From: CAYJLC01 sp964370735
GTDB taxonomy: Bacteria; Bacillota; Clostridia; Oscillospirales; Butyricicoccaceae
Direction of reading: 5' to 3'
DNA: 26,597 bases
Assembly (NCBI GenBank): GCA_964370735.1
Contig: CAYJLC010000032.1
Span: forward strand, 1-26,597
The notes under the pieces were generated by a model. It ran no database searches and was not told the DNA's origin. It saw only the letters and a program-made list of their open reading frames with translations. Of the stretch, positions 8,160 through 14,699 are shown in pieces; the stretch's first letter is position 1; every line of letters starts with the position of its first letter. The position numbers and the translations under genes are program-made.

Positions 8160-8954
8160 TTATTCTTCTTCTGTGAAAGTTTCAATTAATTTACCAATAA
8201 CTACCGTTCTTGCGTGTTGAGATTGGTATGAACAAGTCGAAAGAGTGATAATATCGTCTTCGGCTGTTAGAGGAACTTCGAGAGGTATACTCGACATTCT
8301 TGAAAGTGTGTTTGAATATTCTTCAACACTTCTTGTTTCCCAATTTAAGTAATTATAATACTCAAAATGACCGTTTCCGACTGTAACATCTTCAACAAAT
8401 AGCGCAATAACTTCGTAAGTATATAAAACGCCTTCTGAATAAACTTCGATAAACTTATGCGACTCGAGATATTCACTATCGAAATAATTTTCAAGACTAC
8501 CAAACATCGTGTCATTGTCCATATTATGGCCATAAATAAGCAGATTGTCTGCTAAAGGTTCTAGACTAGAGCCGACACCGATAAATGGAACTCCACTGAT
8601 AGAGTATTTTTTTTCTATATCACGTCTAAGGTAATATTCAATATTATTTGGTGTGTGAACAATTGGATAATCAATAAGTGAATCTTCGACAGAGAGCCAG
8701 CCCACAATATCAGAGTTGACTTCTTTAAGAGTTGTAAAGTCGATAAGCGGACTTACATATTCCTCGACAACTTCATCAGGATCTCGTTTATCTTCAACTT
8801 TTACAATAGTTTGTTTAACATTTTCATCTTTTAATGCTGAAAGTTCATCAAATTGCTTAACTTCAGCTTGCTGATTTGCATAAGTGATTCCTGCAAGTAT
8901 TAAAAAAACAGCAGCACCGACATATAGTAAAACAGCTATAATTTTTCTAACCAT
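8160..8954 (-). CDS. Class B sortase (membrane transpeptidase)
   Basis: Sortases cut a C-terminal sorting motif on exported proteins and join them to the cell wall. The 264-aa protein has an N-terminal membrane anchor (about residues 4-26) and an outward catalytic domain. The triad is H143 in IYGHNM, C241 in LSTCSYQ and R249. The long region between H and C, with a helix-rich insert, fits class B. AAGGAGG lies upstream of the ATG, and a good promoter is at 8984-9012. No LPXTG- or NPQTN-type substrate and no pilin genes are in the window, so it is a stand-alone sortase whose substrate is encoded elsewhere. Confidence 0.93.
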   Translation of the reverse strand: MVRKIIAVLLYVGAAVFLILAGITYANQQAEVKQFDELSALKDENVKQTIVKVEDKRDPDEVVEEYVSPLIDFTTLKEVNSDIVGWLSVEDSLIDYPIVHTPNNIEYYLRRDIEKKYSISGVPFIGVGSSLEPLADNLLIYGHNMDNDTMFGSLENYFDSEYLESHKFIEVYSEGVLYTYEVIALFVEDVTVGNGHFEYYNYLNWETRSVEEYSNTLSRMSSIPLEVPLTAEDDIITLSTCSYQSQHARTVVIGKLIETFTEEE

Positions 8955-8983
8955 AAATTAGCCTCCTTATAGTCTACTGTAAT

Positions 8984-9012
8984 ATTTTATCACAATAGTA
9001 AGTCAATGTCAA
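8984..9012 (-). promoter_or_regulatory. Sigma-A type promoter of the sortase gene
   Basis: On the - strand, a perfect -35 TTGACA (9007-9012) is followed by a 17-nt spacer and -10 TAAAAT (8984-8989). It lies about 30 nt upstream of the sortase start. Confidence 0.75.
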
Positions 9013-9176
9013 TGATACTTGGTTTATTGGAAAAGGTTTAACAATTTGTCAATTAAATATCTAATAAGTTGAAATGAAGTTAACCTTATTGGCGTAAATC
9101 TGAACTATTTTTGATGGTGGAGGTAGCGAAAAAGTGCAAAAAAAAATCCTAATCGTAAAGACTTAGGAAAAATGGA

Positions 9177-9203
9177 GCGGATGACGGGGCGTAAGCCCGC
9201 TAT
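9177..9203 (-). pseudogene. tRNA-Gly 3'-end look-alike, outer copy
   Basis: It matches the last ~27 nt of the tRNA-Gly body. The T-stem GCGGG/CCCGT and acceptor strand CATCCGC are kept and TCCA follows. The seven-base T-loop reads CTTACGC instead of TTCGAGC. There is no 5' half, so it is not a tRNA gene. Confidence 0.8.
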
Positions 9204-9277
9204 CATACCCTAAAAAACAGGTTTTTCAGGGAACCCACCTCCGATTGAAATTAAGGTGGAGGTAGCGAAAAAAGTGT

Positions 9278-9306
9278 AAAAAAAATCCTAATCGTGATGA
9301 TTAGGA
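9278..9306 (-). terminator. Terminator hairpin in the middle array unit
   Basis: An 8-bp stem, TCCTAATC/GATTAGGA, is followed by a run of T on the - strand. It is identical in design to the hairpin next to the real tRNA. Confidence 0.7.
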
Positions 9307-9314
9307 AAAATGGA

Positions 9315-9341
9315 GCGGATGACGGGGCGTAAACCCGCTAT
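9315..9341 (-). pseudogene. tRNA-Gly 3'-end look-alike, inner copy
   Basis: As in the outer copy, T-stem, acceptor strand and TCCA are preserved. The T-loop reads TTTACGC rather than TTCGAGC. The 5' half is missing. Confidence 0.8.
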
Positions 9342-9414
9342 CATACCCTAAAAAACAGGTTTTTCAGGGAACCCACCTCCGATTGAAATTAAGGTGGAGG
9401 TAGCGAAAAAGTGC

Positions 9415-9443
9415 AAAAAAAATCCTAATCGTGATGATTAGGA
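9415..9443 (-). terminator. Intrinsic terminator of tRNA-Gly
   Basis: Read on the - strand, an 8-bp stem, TCCTAATC/GATTAGGA with a 5-nt loop, begins 4 nt after the encoded CCA and is followed by eight or more T residues. Confidence 0.85.
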
Positions 9444-9447
9444 AAAA

Positions 9448-9523
9448 TGGAGCGGATGACGGGGCTCGAACCCGCTACCTCCACCTTGGCAAGGTGGCGC
9501 TCTACCAGATGAGCTACATCCGC
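9448..9523 (-). tRNA. tRNA-Gly (anticodon GCC), CCA encoded
   Basis: A complete cloverleaf folds on the - strand. It has acceptor GCGGATG/CATCCGC, D-stem GCTC/GAGC, anticodon stem CCACC/GGTGG with loop TTGCCAA (anticodon GCC), variable AGGTA, T-stem GCGGG/CCCGT with loop TTCGAGC, discriminator T and encoded CCA. It decodes GGC and GGU. A near-consensus promoter lies upstream and a terminator directly downstream. Confidence 0.97.
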
Positions 9524-9555
9524 AAATTAGTTGCTTGGATTTTGAATACTAAAAT

Positions 9556-9584
9556 ATTATATCACAAGCAAAATTAAAAATCAA
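9556..9584 (-). promoter_or_regulatory. Promoter of tRNA-Gly
   Basis: On the - strand, -35 TTGATT (9579-9584), a 17-nt spacer and a perfect -10 TATAAT (9556-9561) lie 32 nt upstream of the tRNA 5' end. Confidence 0.8.
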
Positions 9585-9612
9585 GCTTTTTTTGAAAAAA
9601 TATATAAAATTA

Positions 9613-9633
9613 GGGGCAACATAAAGTCACCCC
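9613..9633 (-). terminator. Possible terminator of the spore protein gene
   Basis: On the - strand, GGGGTGAC pairs with GTTGCCCC (two G-U pairs) around a 5-nt loop, 7 nt after the stop codon. T-rich but interrupted sequence follows. Confidence 0.5.
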
Positions 9634-9640
9634 ATTTATA

Positions 9641-9826
9641 TTAGTTTGCCATTTGTTCTTCGACAGCTTTAATCATTTTTTTAACCATTTGTCCACCGAC
9701 AGAGCCGGCTTCTCTTGAAGTTAAATCACCATTATAACCATCTTTTAAATTAACGCCTACTTCAGAGGCAGCTTCCATTTTGAATTTTTTAAGAGCGTCT
9801 TTAGCGCTCGGCACTAAATTTGACAT
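9641..9826 (-). CDS. Alpha/beta-type small acid-soluble spore protein (SASP)
   Basis: This 61-aa protein coats and protects DNA in the dormant spore and is degraded by the GPR protease at germination. The family's two signature stretches are visible: EAASEVGVNL, which holds the GPR cleavage region, and YNGDLTSREAGSVGGQMVK. The length is normal for the family. GGAGA lies upstream of the ATG. Expression is expected from forespore sigma G, but I could not find a convincing sigma-G promoter. It is the clearest sign that the organism forms spores. Confidence 0.96.
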   Translation of the reverse strand: MSNLVPSAKDALKKFKMEAASEVGVNLKDGYNGDLTSREAGSVGGQMVKKMIKAVEEQMAN

Positions 9827-9904
9827 AATTTTTTCTCCTTTATTTGTGAGTTATTGTCACAGTAATATTATTATCACAAAAAAGAAAAATATTTAAGGTA
9901 AATT

Positions 9905-10315
9905 TTATTCGATTATGAGTTTTAAGGCATTTAATCCTAATAAAGTCATTTCAGAACAGTGATTTTTTGGTACAGAAAATTCGGAAATTGAAAGTTTTTC
10001 GCCACTAAAGTTGTTGATTTCACGTTGAATAGCTATTAAAATGCTATCATCATCGACACTTGAAATTGTAAAAGTATTTTTTGCAGACATACCATAAGTT
10101 ATAAATTTTGAAGCATCTATGTTTCGATTATGATTAAAAATCACATCACCATAAACAATGGCAATTTTTGTTGTAATTTTTAGGTTTTTAAGCTTAATTT
10201 TGGGCAAACAAAGTAAAATGTCGCAATTAATGGGAGAACACAGCTCTTTTGGGTTTAAATTTTTCCCTAAATTACAATTTATGTCATAGTCAGATAAAAT
10301 AATAACATTCGCCAT
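9905..10315 (-). CDS. Conserved-looking small protein of unknown function
   Basis: This is a 136-aa soluble protein with no signal peptide or membrane segment. It starts MANVIILSDYDINCN and is rich in beta-type residues. The segment FITYGMSAKNTFTISSVDDD, followed by a QREI helix and a hydrophobic C-terminal helix, faintly recalls the C-terminal fold of Mur-ligase-like proteins. That resemblance is from memory and weak. The ribosome binding site is GAGGTGAT. A possible promoter lies at 10334-10363, so it may be separate from the hydrolase operon upstream. No function is proposed. Confidence 0.75.
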   Translation of the reverse strand: MANVIILSDYDINCNLGKNLNPKELCSPINCDILLCLPKIKLKNLKITTKIAIVYGDVIFNHNRNIDASKFITYGMSAKNTFTISSVDDDSILIAIQREINNFSGEKLSISEFSVPKNHCSEMTLLGLNALKLIIE

Positions 10316-10333
10316 AAAATCACCTCTTATAAC

Positions 10334-10363
10334 AGTATATGTTACAAAAGATTAAATATTCAA
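10334..10363 (-). promoter_or_regulatory. Possible promoter of the 136-aa protein gene
   Basis: On the - strand, -35 TTGAAT (10358-10363), an 18-nt spacer and -10 TATACT (10334-10339) sit in the 53-bp gap upstream of the gene. Confidence 0.5.
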
Positions 10364-10368
10364 CGTAA

Positions 10369-11325
10369 TTATAAAGATATTTTCGAATATTTTTCGACGA
10401 AATCAAACAATTTTTCGTAATAATCTTTAGGATTTATAAAACGTGATACCACATGTGCTGCATTTTCTACTAAAAGCTTCTCTTTTGGACCGTTATATGT
10501 ATCGTAAAGCATTTTTTGCATATATGGTAGAACAAAATTATCTTTGTCGCCATGTATAAATAAAATTGGGATTGTTGCATTTTTGATACTATCTATCGGG
10601 CTAGCTTTTGAAATATCGTATTTTATACGCATTTTTGCAATTATTTTTGCAATATCCAAAATAGGAAAAGACGGCAAATTAAAGCGATATTTCATTTGCT
10701 CTTTGAACATTTGGTATGCATTTGTGTACCCAGAATCGGAAATTATACAGCTGACATTCTCTGGCAATTTATCAGATGCCTGCAAAACTGTTGCCGAGCC
10801 CATAGACTCACCGTAAAGCACAACTTCGGCATTTTTATCGCGAGAAATTATATATTCAAGCCACTTTAGCGTATCTTTTGACTCAAAATAGCCCATAGAA
10901 ATGAATTTTCCACCAGATTTTCCATGAGCACGCAAATCAGGTGTTATGACATTATAATTATTGTGATAAAAATTCATAGCAACATCTTGGACAAATTTAT
11001 GCGACGTGCGATAACCATGGTGTAATAATGCCCATTTGTTCGAGTTTTCTTGCAAAAAAGCCTTTGCGTATAATATTTCACTGTCAAAAGTGCTGATATT
11101 TAATTCGAAACAAGAATTATTTTCTGAGAAGGATTTCACATCAGACATGGCTTTATCAAAATTTTCGCGTTCGGCTTCTTTGCGAGTGTATTTCGGTTCT
11201 TTTGGGTCGCGATAGTCAATGGATTTTCGTTTCATCGAATAATTAACGAAATAATTGCTAATTATAATTAAAATAAGCAAAATTAATGCTATAACAGCAA
11301 AAAATGTTCCAAAAAAAGCTTGCAT
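10369..11325 (-). CDS. Membrane-anchored alpha/beta hydrolase
   Basis: The 318-aa serine hydrolase has one N-terminal membrane segment (about residues 5-27) followed by a basic stretch. The alpha/beta fold shows an oxyanion region HHGYRTS, nucleophile S174 in GESMGS, acid D262 in HGDKDNFV and H291 in NAAHV. It resembles YqkD-type Bacillus hydrolases, whose substrate is not known. The ATG lies 2 nt after the ygiQ stop with AGGAGGT at the right distance. It is therefore the last gene of the LytTR-DUF3021-ygiQ-hydrolase operon. Confidence 0.88.
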   Translation of the reverse strand: MQAFFGTFFAVIALILLILIIISNYFVNYSMKRKSIDYRDPKEPKYTRKEAERENFDKAMSDVKSFSENNSCFELNISTFDSEILYAKAFLQENSNKWALLHHGYRTSHKFVQDVAMNFYHNNYNVITPDLRAHGKSGGKFISMGYFESKDTLKWLEYIISRDKNAEVVLYGESMGSATVLQASDKLPENVSCIISDSGYTNAYQMFKEQMKYRFNLPSFPILDIAKIIAKMRIKYDISKASPIDSIKNATIPILFIHGDKDNFVLPYMQKMLYDTYNGPKEKLLVENAAHVVSRFINPKDYYEKLFDFVEKYSKISL

Positions 11326-11327
11326 AA

Positions 11328-13214
11328 TTACCTCCTGCCTTTTTTTGCACCTCTGTCTTTGAAATTTTTCTTAGGAGGTGATTTTTTATTGTCAAAAGGC
11401 TTAGAATTTGTATTTTTTTCTGGTTTAATAAGGCATTTTTTCTCAAAACCAATTAAATCTGTTCTTTTTGCAATCCTTAGGGCTTTTAATACGATATCGC
11501 GTTTATCAGGTCTTCGCCACTGAAGAAGTGCTCGTTGCATTGCCTTTTCATCTTTTGTCTTTGCTACATAGACAGACTTTAGCGTTCTAGGGTCAAGCTC
11601 TGTGTAGTACATTGCAGTCGAAATAGTGCCTGGTGTTGGATAAAAATCTTGAACTTGCTCAGGCATATAGCCCATTTCGTTTAGATGCTCTGCTAGGATA
11701 ATTGCATCTTTTATGGTTGCACCTGGGTGAGAAGACATAAGATATGGCACTAAAAACTGTTTCATACCATATTTTTCATTCAATTTATTATATTTTTCTC
11801 GAAAATCTTTATAAATCTTAAAACTTGGCTTGCCCATATAATATAGAACATTGTCCGATAAATGCTCTGGCGCAACCTTTAATTGACCACTGATATGATG
11901 TTTTACAAGCTCATCAAAAAATGGGGATTTTTTGTCTTTAAGTAATACGTCATATCTAATTCCTGAACGTACAAACACCTTTTTCACACCTTTTATCTCT
12001 CTTAGCTTGCGTAAAAGTTCTAAAAAATCACTGTGGTCAGCATCGACAGCTTCGCAAGTTTTTGGAGCTAAACAACGCTTGTCTAGGCAAAGACCTTCTT
12101 TTTGCTGTTTTTTACATGCTGGACGACGGAAATTTGCCGATGGGCCACCCACATCGTGGATATATCCTTTAAAATCTTCTCCATTTGCAATGATTTCAGC
12201 CTCTTTTATCACAGAATCATGCGAGCGAGAAGAAACGAAACGTCCTTGGTGGAAAGACAATGCACAGAAATTACAACCACCATAGCAACCGCGGTTGTGG
12301 ATTATCGAGTGTTTAACCTCTAAAATAGATTTCACGCCACCTAAATTTTCGTAAGATGGATGGTAAGTTCGCATAAATGGAAGCTCATAAACTGCATCCA
12401 TTTCCGCGGTATTTAACGGCACTGATGGGGGATTTTGCACCAAAAATGTCCCTTGGTGGCGCTGAATTACGGCTTTTCCTTGTACAAAATCTTGATTATC
12501 TTCTTGAATTAGCGCAGCCCTTGCATATTGCTTTTTGTCAGAAGTAACGTCTTTTAGACTTGGGCAATCTTTTCGTTTGAAATCGCCTAGGTCGAGTTCC
12601 TCACATAGATAAGCTACGCCACGAGTTTTTTTTGCGATATCAATGATATTTTTGCCTGATTTTAGCCCTAAACAGATATCTTTTACGCTTTTTTCGCTCA
12701 TTCCAAACATAAGCGCATCTGCTTTGGCATCTACTAAAATTGATGGCTTCACGCTGTCAGACCAATAATCATAATGCGCAAAACGACGAAGTGACGCCTC
12801 GAGCCCACCTAAAACGATGATTGCATCGTCGCCGAAAGCCTCTCTAGCCCAGTTTGAATACACCGAACATGCGTAGTCTGGACGGCGATTATTTTTCCCG
12901 CCGGCAGTGTATTCATCGTCGTTTCGACGCTTTAAAGAAACGGTATAATTGGCAACCATTGAGTCGATATTACCACCTGAAATTAGCGTTGCATAGCGTG
13001 GTTTTCCGATTTCTTCAAAGTCTTTTTTCGACATTGGTTGTGGCAATACGACCACTTTAAATCCTAGATTTTCGATAATTCGCGATATAATAGAAACGCC
13101 AAAAGACGGGTGGTCCACATATGAATCACCCGTAACAACGATAAAATCGGCATAAAACCAGCCTTTTTCGGTCATTTCTTCTTTATTTATAGGTAAAAAA
13201 CCATTATTTTTCAT
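11328..13214 (-). CDS. ygiQ: YgiQ family (UPF0313) radical SAM protein
   Basis: This 628-aa protein has the UPF0313 N-terminal domain: YADFIVVTGDSYVDHPSFG at the start, then GGLEASLRRFAHYDYW. A radical SAM core follows, whose cluster motif is CYGGCNFC (C310, C314, C317; CxxxCxxC). The cluster binds a 4Fe-4S centre and SAM. The reaction is not known for this family. The Lys/Arg-rich C-terminal tail is typical. It begins directly after the stop of the membrane protein gene, with GGGAAA as a poor ribosome binding site, so translation is probably coupled. Confidence 0.94.
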   Translation of the reverse strand: MKNNGFLPINKEEMTEKGWFYADFIVVTGDSYVDHPSFGVSIISRIIENLGFKVVVLPQPMSKKDFEEIGKPRYATLISGGNIDSMVANYTVSLKRRNDDEYTAGGKNNRRPDYACSVYSNWAREAFGDDAIIVLGGLEASLRRFAHYDYWSDSVKPSILVDAKADALMFGMSEKSVKDICLGLKSGKNIIDIAKKTRGVAYLCEELDLGDFKRKDCPSLKDVTSDKKQYARAALIQEDNQDFVQGKAVIQRHQGTFLVQNPPSVPLNTAEMDAVYELPFMRTYHPSYENLGGVKSILEVKHSIIHNRGCYGGCNFCALSFHQGRFVSSRSHDSVIKEAEIIANGEDFKGYIHDVGGPSANFRRPACKKQQKEGLCLDKRCLAPKTCEAVDADHSDFLELLRKLREIKGVKKVFVRSGIRYDVLLKDKKSPFFDELVKHHISGQLKVAPEHLSDNVLYYMGKPSFKIYKDFREKYNKLNEKYGMKQFLVPYLMSSHPGATIKDAIILAEHLNEMGYMPEQVQDFYPTPGTISTAMYYTELDPRTLKSVYVAKTKDEKAMQRALLQWRRPDKRDIVLKALRIAKRTDLIGFEKKCLIKPEKNTNSKPFDNKKSPPKKNFKDRGAKKGRR

Positions 13215-13586
13215 TTATTTTCCCTTTTTTAATTTTTTATTAATTTCTTTAGTTTGGTAACTTTCGACAAAAAACATTACAGTGTAGCATATTAAGTAAA
13301 CGATTGTGAAACTCACAAAAACTGTTAAAAATAGCTCTTTGTAGAACAAAAATGTCATAATTCCAGTAATAGTTGCACAAATTGCATAATGAATTAGTGA
13401 AATATAAGGTAATTTTAAGTTTTTTATTTCAAAAACTAGAGCTGAGCCACCATAACAAGCCGACGCTATCAGCCACGCTATCGTCTGAATTGTTGTTTCG
13501 TTAAATCCAGTGAAAAGTGTCATAAAAAACGTTGTAAACACAAAACCGAACGCTAAACCTATGCCAATTGCATTAATAATTTTCAT
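13215..13586 (-). CDS. DUF3021-like four-helix membrane protein
   Basis: This 123-aa protein has four hydrophobic segments (about residues 7-27, 35-52, 60-80 and 85-108) and a lysine-rich cytoplasmic tail. Length, topology and position directly after a LytTR gene fit DUF3021. In streptococcal LytTR systems such as HdrRM and BrsRM, the small membrane partner restrains the regulator. A similar role here is inferred. The gene starts 2 nt after the LytTR stop, and its GGAGGT ribosome binding site lies within the last codons of that gene. Confidence 0.8.
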   Translation of the reverse strand: MKIINAIGIGLAFGFVFTTFFMTLFTGFNETTIQTIAWLIASACYGGSALVFEIKNLKLPYISLIHYAICATITGIMTFLFYKELFLTVFVSFTIVYLICYTVMFFVESYQTKEINKKLKKGK

Positions 13587-13588
13587 TT

Positions 13589-14032
13589 TTATACCTCCAT
13601 AATAGCTTTTCTGAACTCTTTCATATAAAATCTGCTGGCGATTAACCTTGTATTGTCATTCATTGTGACATAATAATTGCCAGAAAATTCTGCTTCTAAA
13701 GATTTCACAAAATTGATGTTAACTAAAAGACTTTTTCCGATTTGAACAATGCCTTGATTTTTGAAAAGTGATACTAATTCGGAAAGGGAATATCTACATT
13801 CGTACTTATTTTTATTTGAAAAAGCGAAAACTCGTCTGTCAAGTACGGTGAAATATTCGATTTCAGAAATATTAATAAGAATTTCTTTATCGCCTGTATA
13901 GACGATAATTTTTGAGGAAATAGAGCTTGATTTAAGCAAGTTTATGATATTTTGTACCTTTTCATCAGCAATATTTCCTCTAATCGTTATTGAAACTTCT
14001 TCGGTATCGGCATCTTCAAGGATAATTTTCAT
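13589..14032 (-). CDS. LytTR-domain transcription regulator
   Basis: This 147-aa regulator has no receiver domain. The N-terminal ~45 residues are a short alpha/beta segment. Residues ~50-147 are a LytTR DNA-binding domain: INISEIEYFTVLDRRVFAFS, the YSLSELVSLF helix, a GIVQIGKSLLVNINFVKSLE stretch and a closing SRFYMKEFRKA. The ATG at 14032 is preferred because AAAGGAG lies 8 nt upstream; the in-frame GTG at 14041 overlaps that site. It heads a four-gene operon. A pair of direct repeats (14095-14125) beside its promoter suggests autoregulation. Confidence 0.92.
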   Translation of the reverse strand: MKIILEDADTEEVSITIRGNIADEKVQNIINLLKSSSISSKIIVYTGDKEILINISEIEYFTVLDRRVFAFSNKNKYECRYSLSELVSLFKNQGIVQIGKSLLVNINFVKSLEAEFSGNYYVTMNDNTRLIASRFYMKEFRKAIMEV

Positions 14033-14055
14033 TTTTATCACTCCTTTGTGATGTC

Positions 14056-14084
14056 ATAGTATCACGTTTTTAAAAATCTGTCTT
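14056..14084 (-). promoter_or_regulatory. Weak promoter of the LytTR operon
   Basis: On the - strand, -35 AAGACA (14079-14084), a 17-nt spacer and -10 TACTAT (14056-14061) each match consensus at 4 of 6 positions. The direct-repeat operator ends 10 nt upstream of the -35. Confidence 0.6.
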
Positions 14085-14094
14085 ATAGTTTTGT

Positions 14095-14125
14095 TTAAGT
14101 GGTATAAAATGCTTGTTAAGTGGTA
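14095..14125. promoter_or_regulatory. Candidate LytTR operator: two 10-bp direct repeats
   Basis: TTAAGTGGTA occurs exactly at 14095-14104 and 14116-14125, 21 bp apart, or two helical turns. LytTR proteins of the AgrA type bind 9-bp direct repeats with the same period. The site lies between the flavin reductase stop and the LytTR promoter. Confidence 0.75.
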
Positions 14126-14129
14126 AATT

Positions 14130-14624
14130 TTATAGTTTATATACTTTTTCGATTACACCAATATATTGACGATGCAAGTTATCATCAGTGTAGATTTTTT
14201 TCGTGCTATCATCGACAAAATTCTCTAATTTAATGTCGGAAATATATGCTTTTTTGCAAACTAAAACGTATTTAGCCTGAGAAAAAGTTGGAATACCGTC
14301 TATAAATATAGGAGATAATTTTGTTTTTGCGATTTTATTTTCATCGCGTCCAGAGGCTTTTCCTAGATAGGCTAAATCTTCACGATAGCCATCTTTTAGG
14401 AACGTTAGAGTGAAATAATCGTGTTTTTCTGTGAATTCGTATGTAAACCTTGTTGGTCTAACATAAGAATACACGACAGGTTTATTCCAAAGGAAGCCAA
14501 ACCCACCCCAACTTACGGTCATTGTGTTAAAACTTTCATTATTTCCAGCAGAAAGTAATGCCCAGTCGTCTTTGTAAAGCGAAAATACGTTTTTGTCTAG
14601 TTCGTTTAATGGAATAACTTTCAT
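14130..14624 (-). CDS. Flavin reductase-like, FMN-binding split-barrel protein
   Basis: This 164-aa cytosolic protein has the split-barrel layout of the flavin reductase family. NTMTVSWGGFGFLWNKPVV forms the early strand and FMN-phosphate region. YVRPTRFTYEF follows, and the TLTFLKDGY strand leads to a YLGKASGRDENK loop. Members bind FMN and reduce it with NAD(P)H or act as small flavoproteins; the partner is unknown. AAAGGA precedes the ATG. It lies 65 nt after ftsK and ends just before the LytTR operator, with no clear terminator after it, so readthrough into the LytTR operon is possible. Confidence 0.87.
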   Translation of the reverse strand: MKVIPLNELDKNVFSLYKDDWALLSAGNNESFNTMTVSWGGFGFLWNKPVVYSYVRPTRFTYEFTEKHDYFTLTFLKDGYREDLAYLGKASGRDENKIAKTKLSPIFIDGIPTFSQAKYVLVCKKAYISDIKLENFVDDSTKKIYTDDNLHRQYIGVIEKVYKL

Positions 14625-14671
14625 AAAATAGTCCTTTCTCCACTTTGTGTGAACATAATAGTATGACTTTA

Positions 14672-14699
14672 AGGTGAGTGGGTAGCAGATTACTCACCT
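14672..14699 (-). other. Hairpin overlapping the ftsK stop codon
   Basis: AGGTGAGT (14672-14679) and ACTCACCT (14692-14699) form a perfect 8-bp inverted repeat. The right arm includes the last base of the ftsK stop codon. No T-run follows, so it is at best a weak terminator or an mRNA-processing element. Confidence 0.5.

Larger units (their letters stand above)
9116..9451 (-). repeat. Tandem ~138-bp array at the 3' side of tRNA-Gly
   Basis: The string GGTGGAGGTAGCG starts at 9116, 9255 and 9393, giving periods of 139 and 138 bp. In each unit, read on the - strand, the order is: a tRNA 3' end (T-arm, acceptor strand, TCCA), a CCTAATC/GATTAGG terminator with a T-run, then an antisense 13-nt piece of the tRNA. 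Next come a GGAGGTGGG segment and a CCCTGAAAAAC/GTTTTTTAGGG hairpin. In the unit nearest the gene the tRNA end is the real one. In the two outer units (acceptor parts starting at 9315 and 9177) only a look-alike remains. No open frame is seen. Confidence 0.9.

Noticed and set aside
8160..8954. Sortase as part of a pilus or surface-protein locus
   Set aside because: No neighbouring gene encodes a signal peptide plus a C-terminal sorting signal; both neighbours are unrelated.
9116..9451. CRISPR-like array
   Set aside because: The units are ~138 bp and nearly identical throughout, with no short repeat and variable spacer pattern and no cas genes.
9116..9451. T-box riboswitch in the array next to tRNA-Gly
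   Set aside because: The GGAGGTGGGTTCCC segment does not match the T-box antiterminator consensus (TGGNACCGCG). No specifier loop and no aminoacyl-tRNA synthetase or amino acid gene follows.
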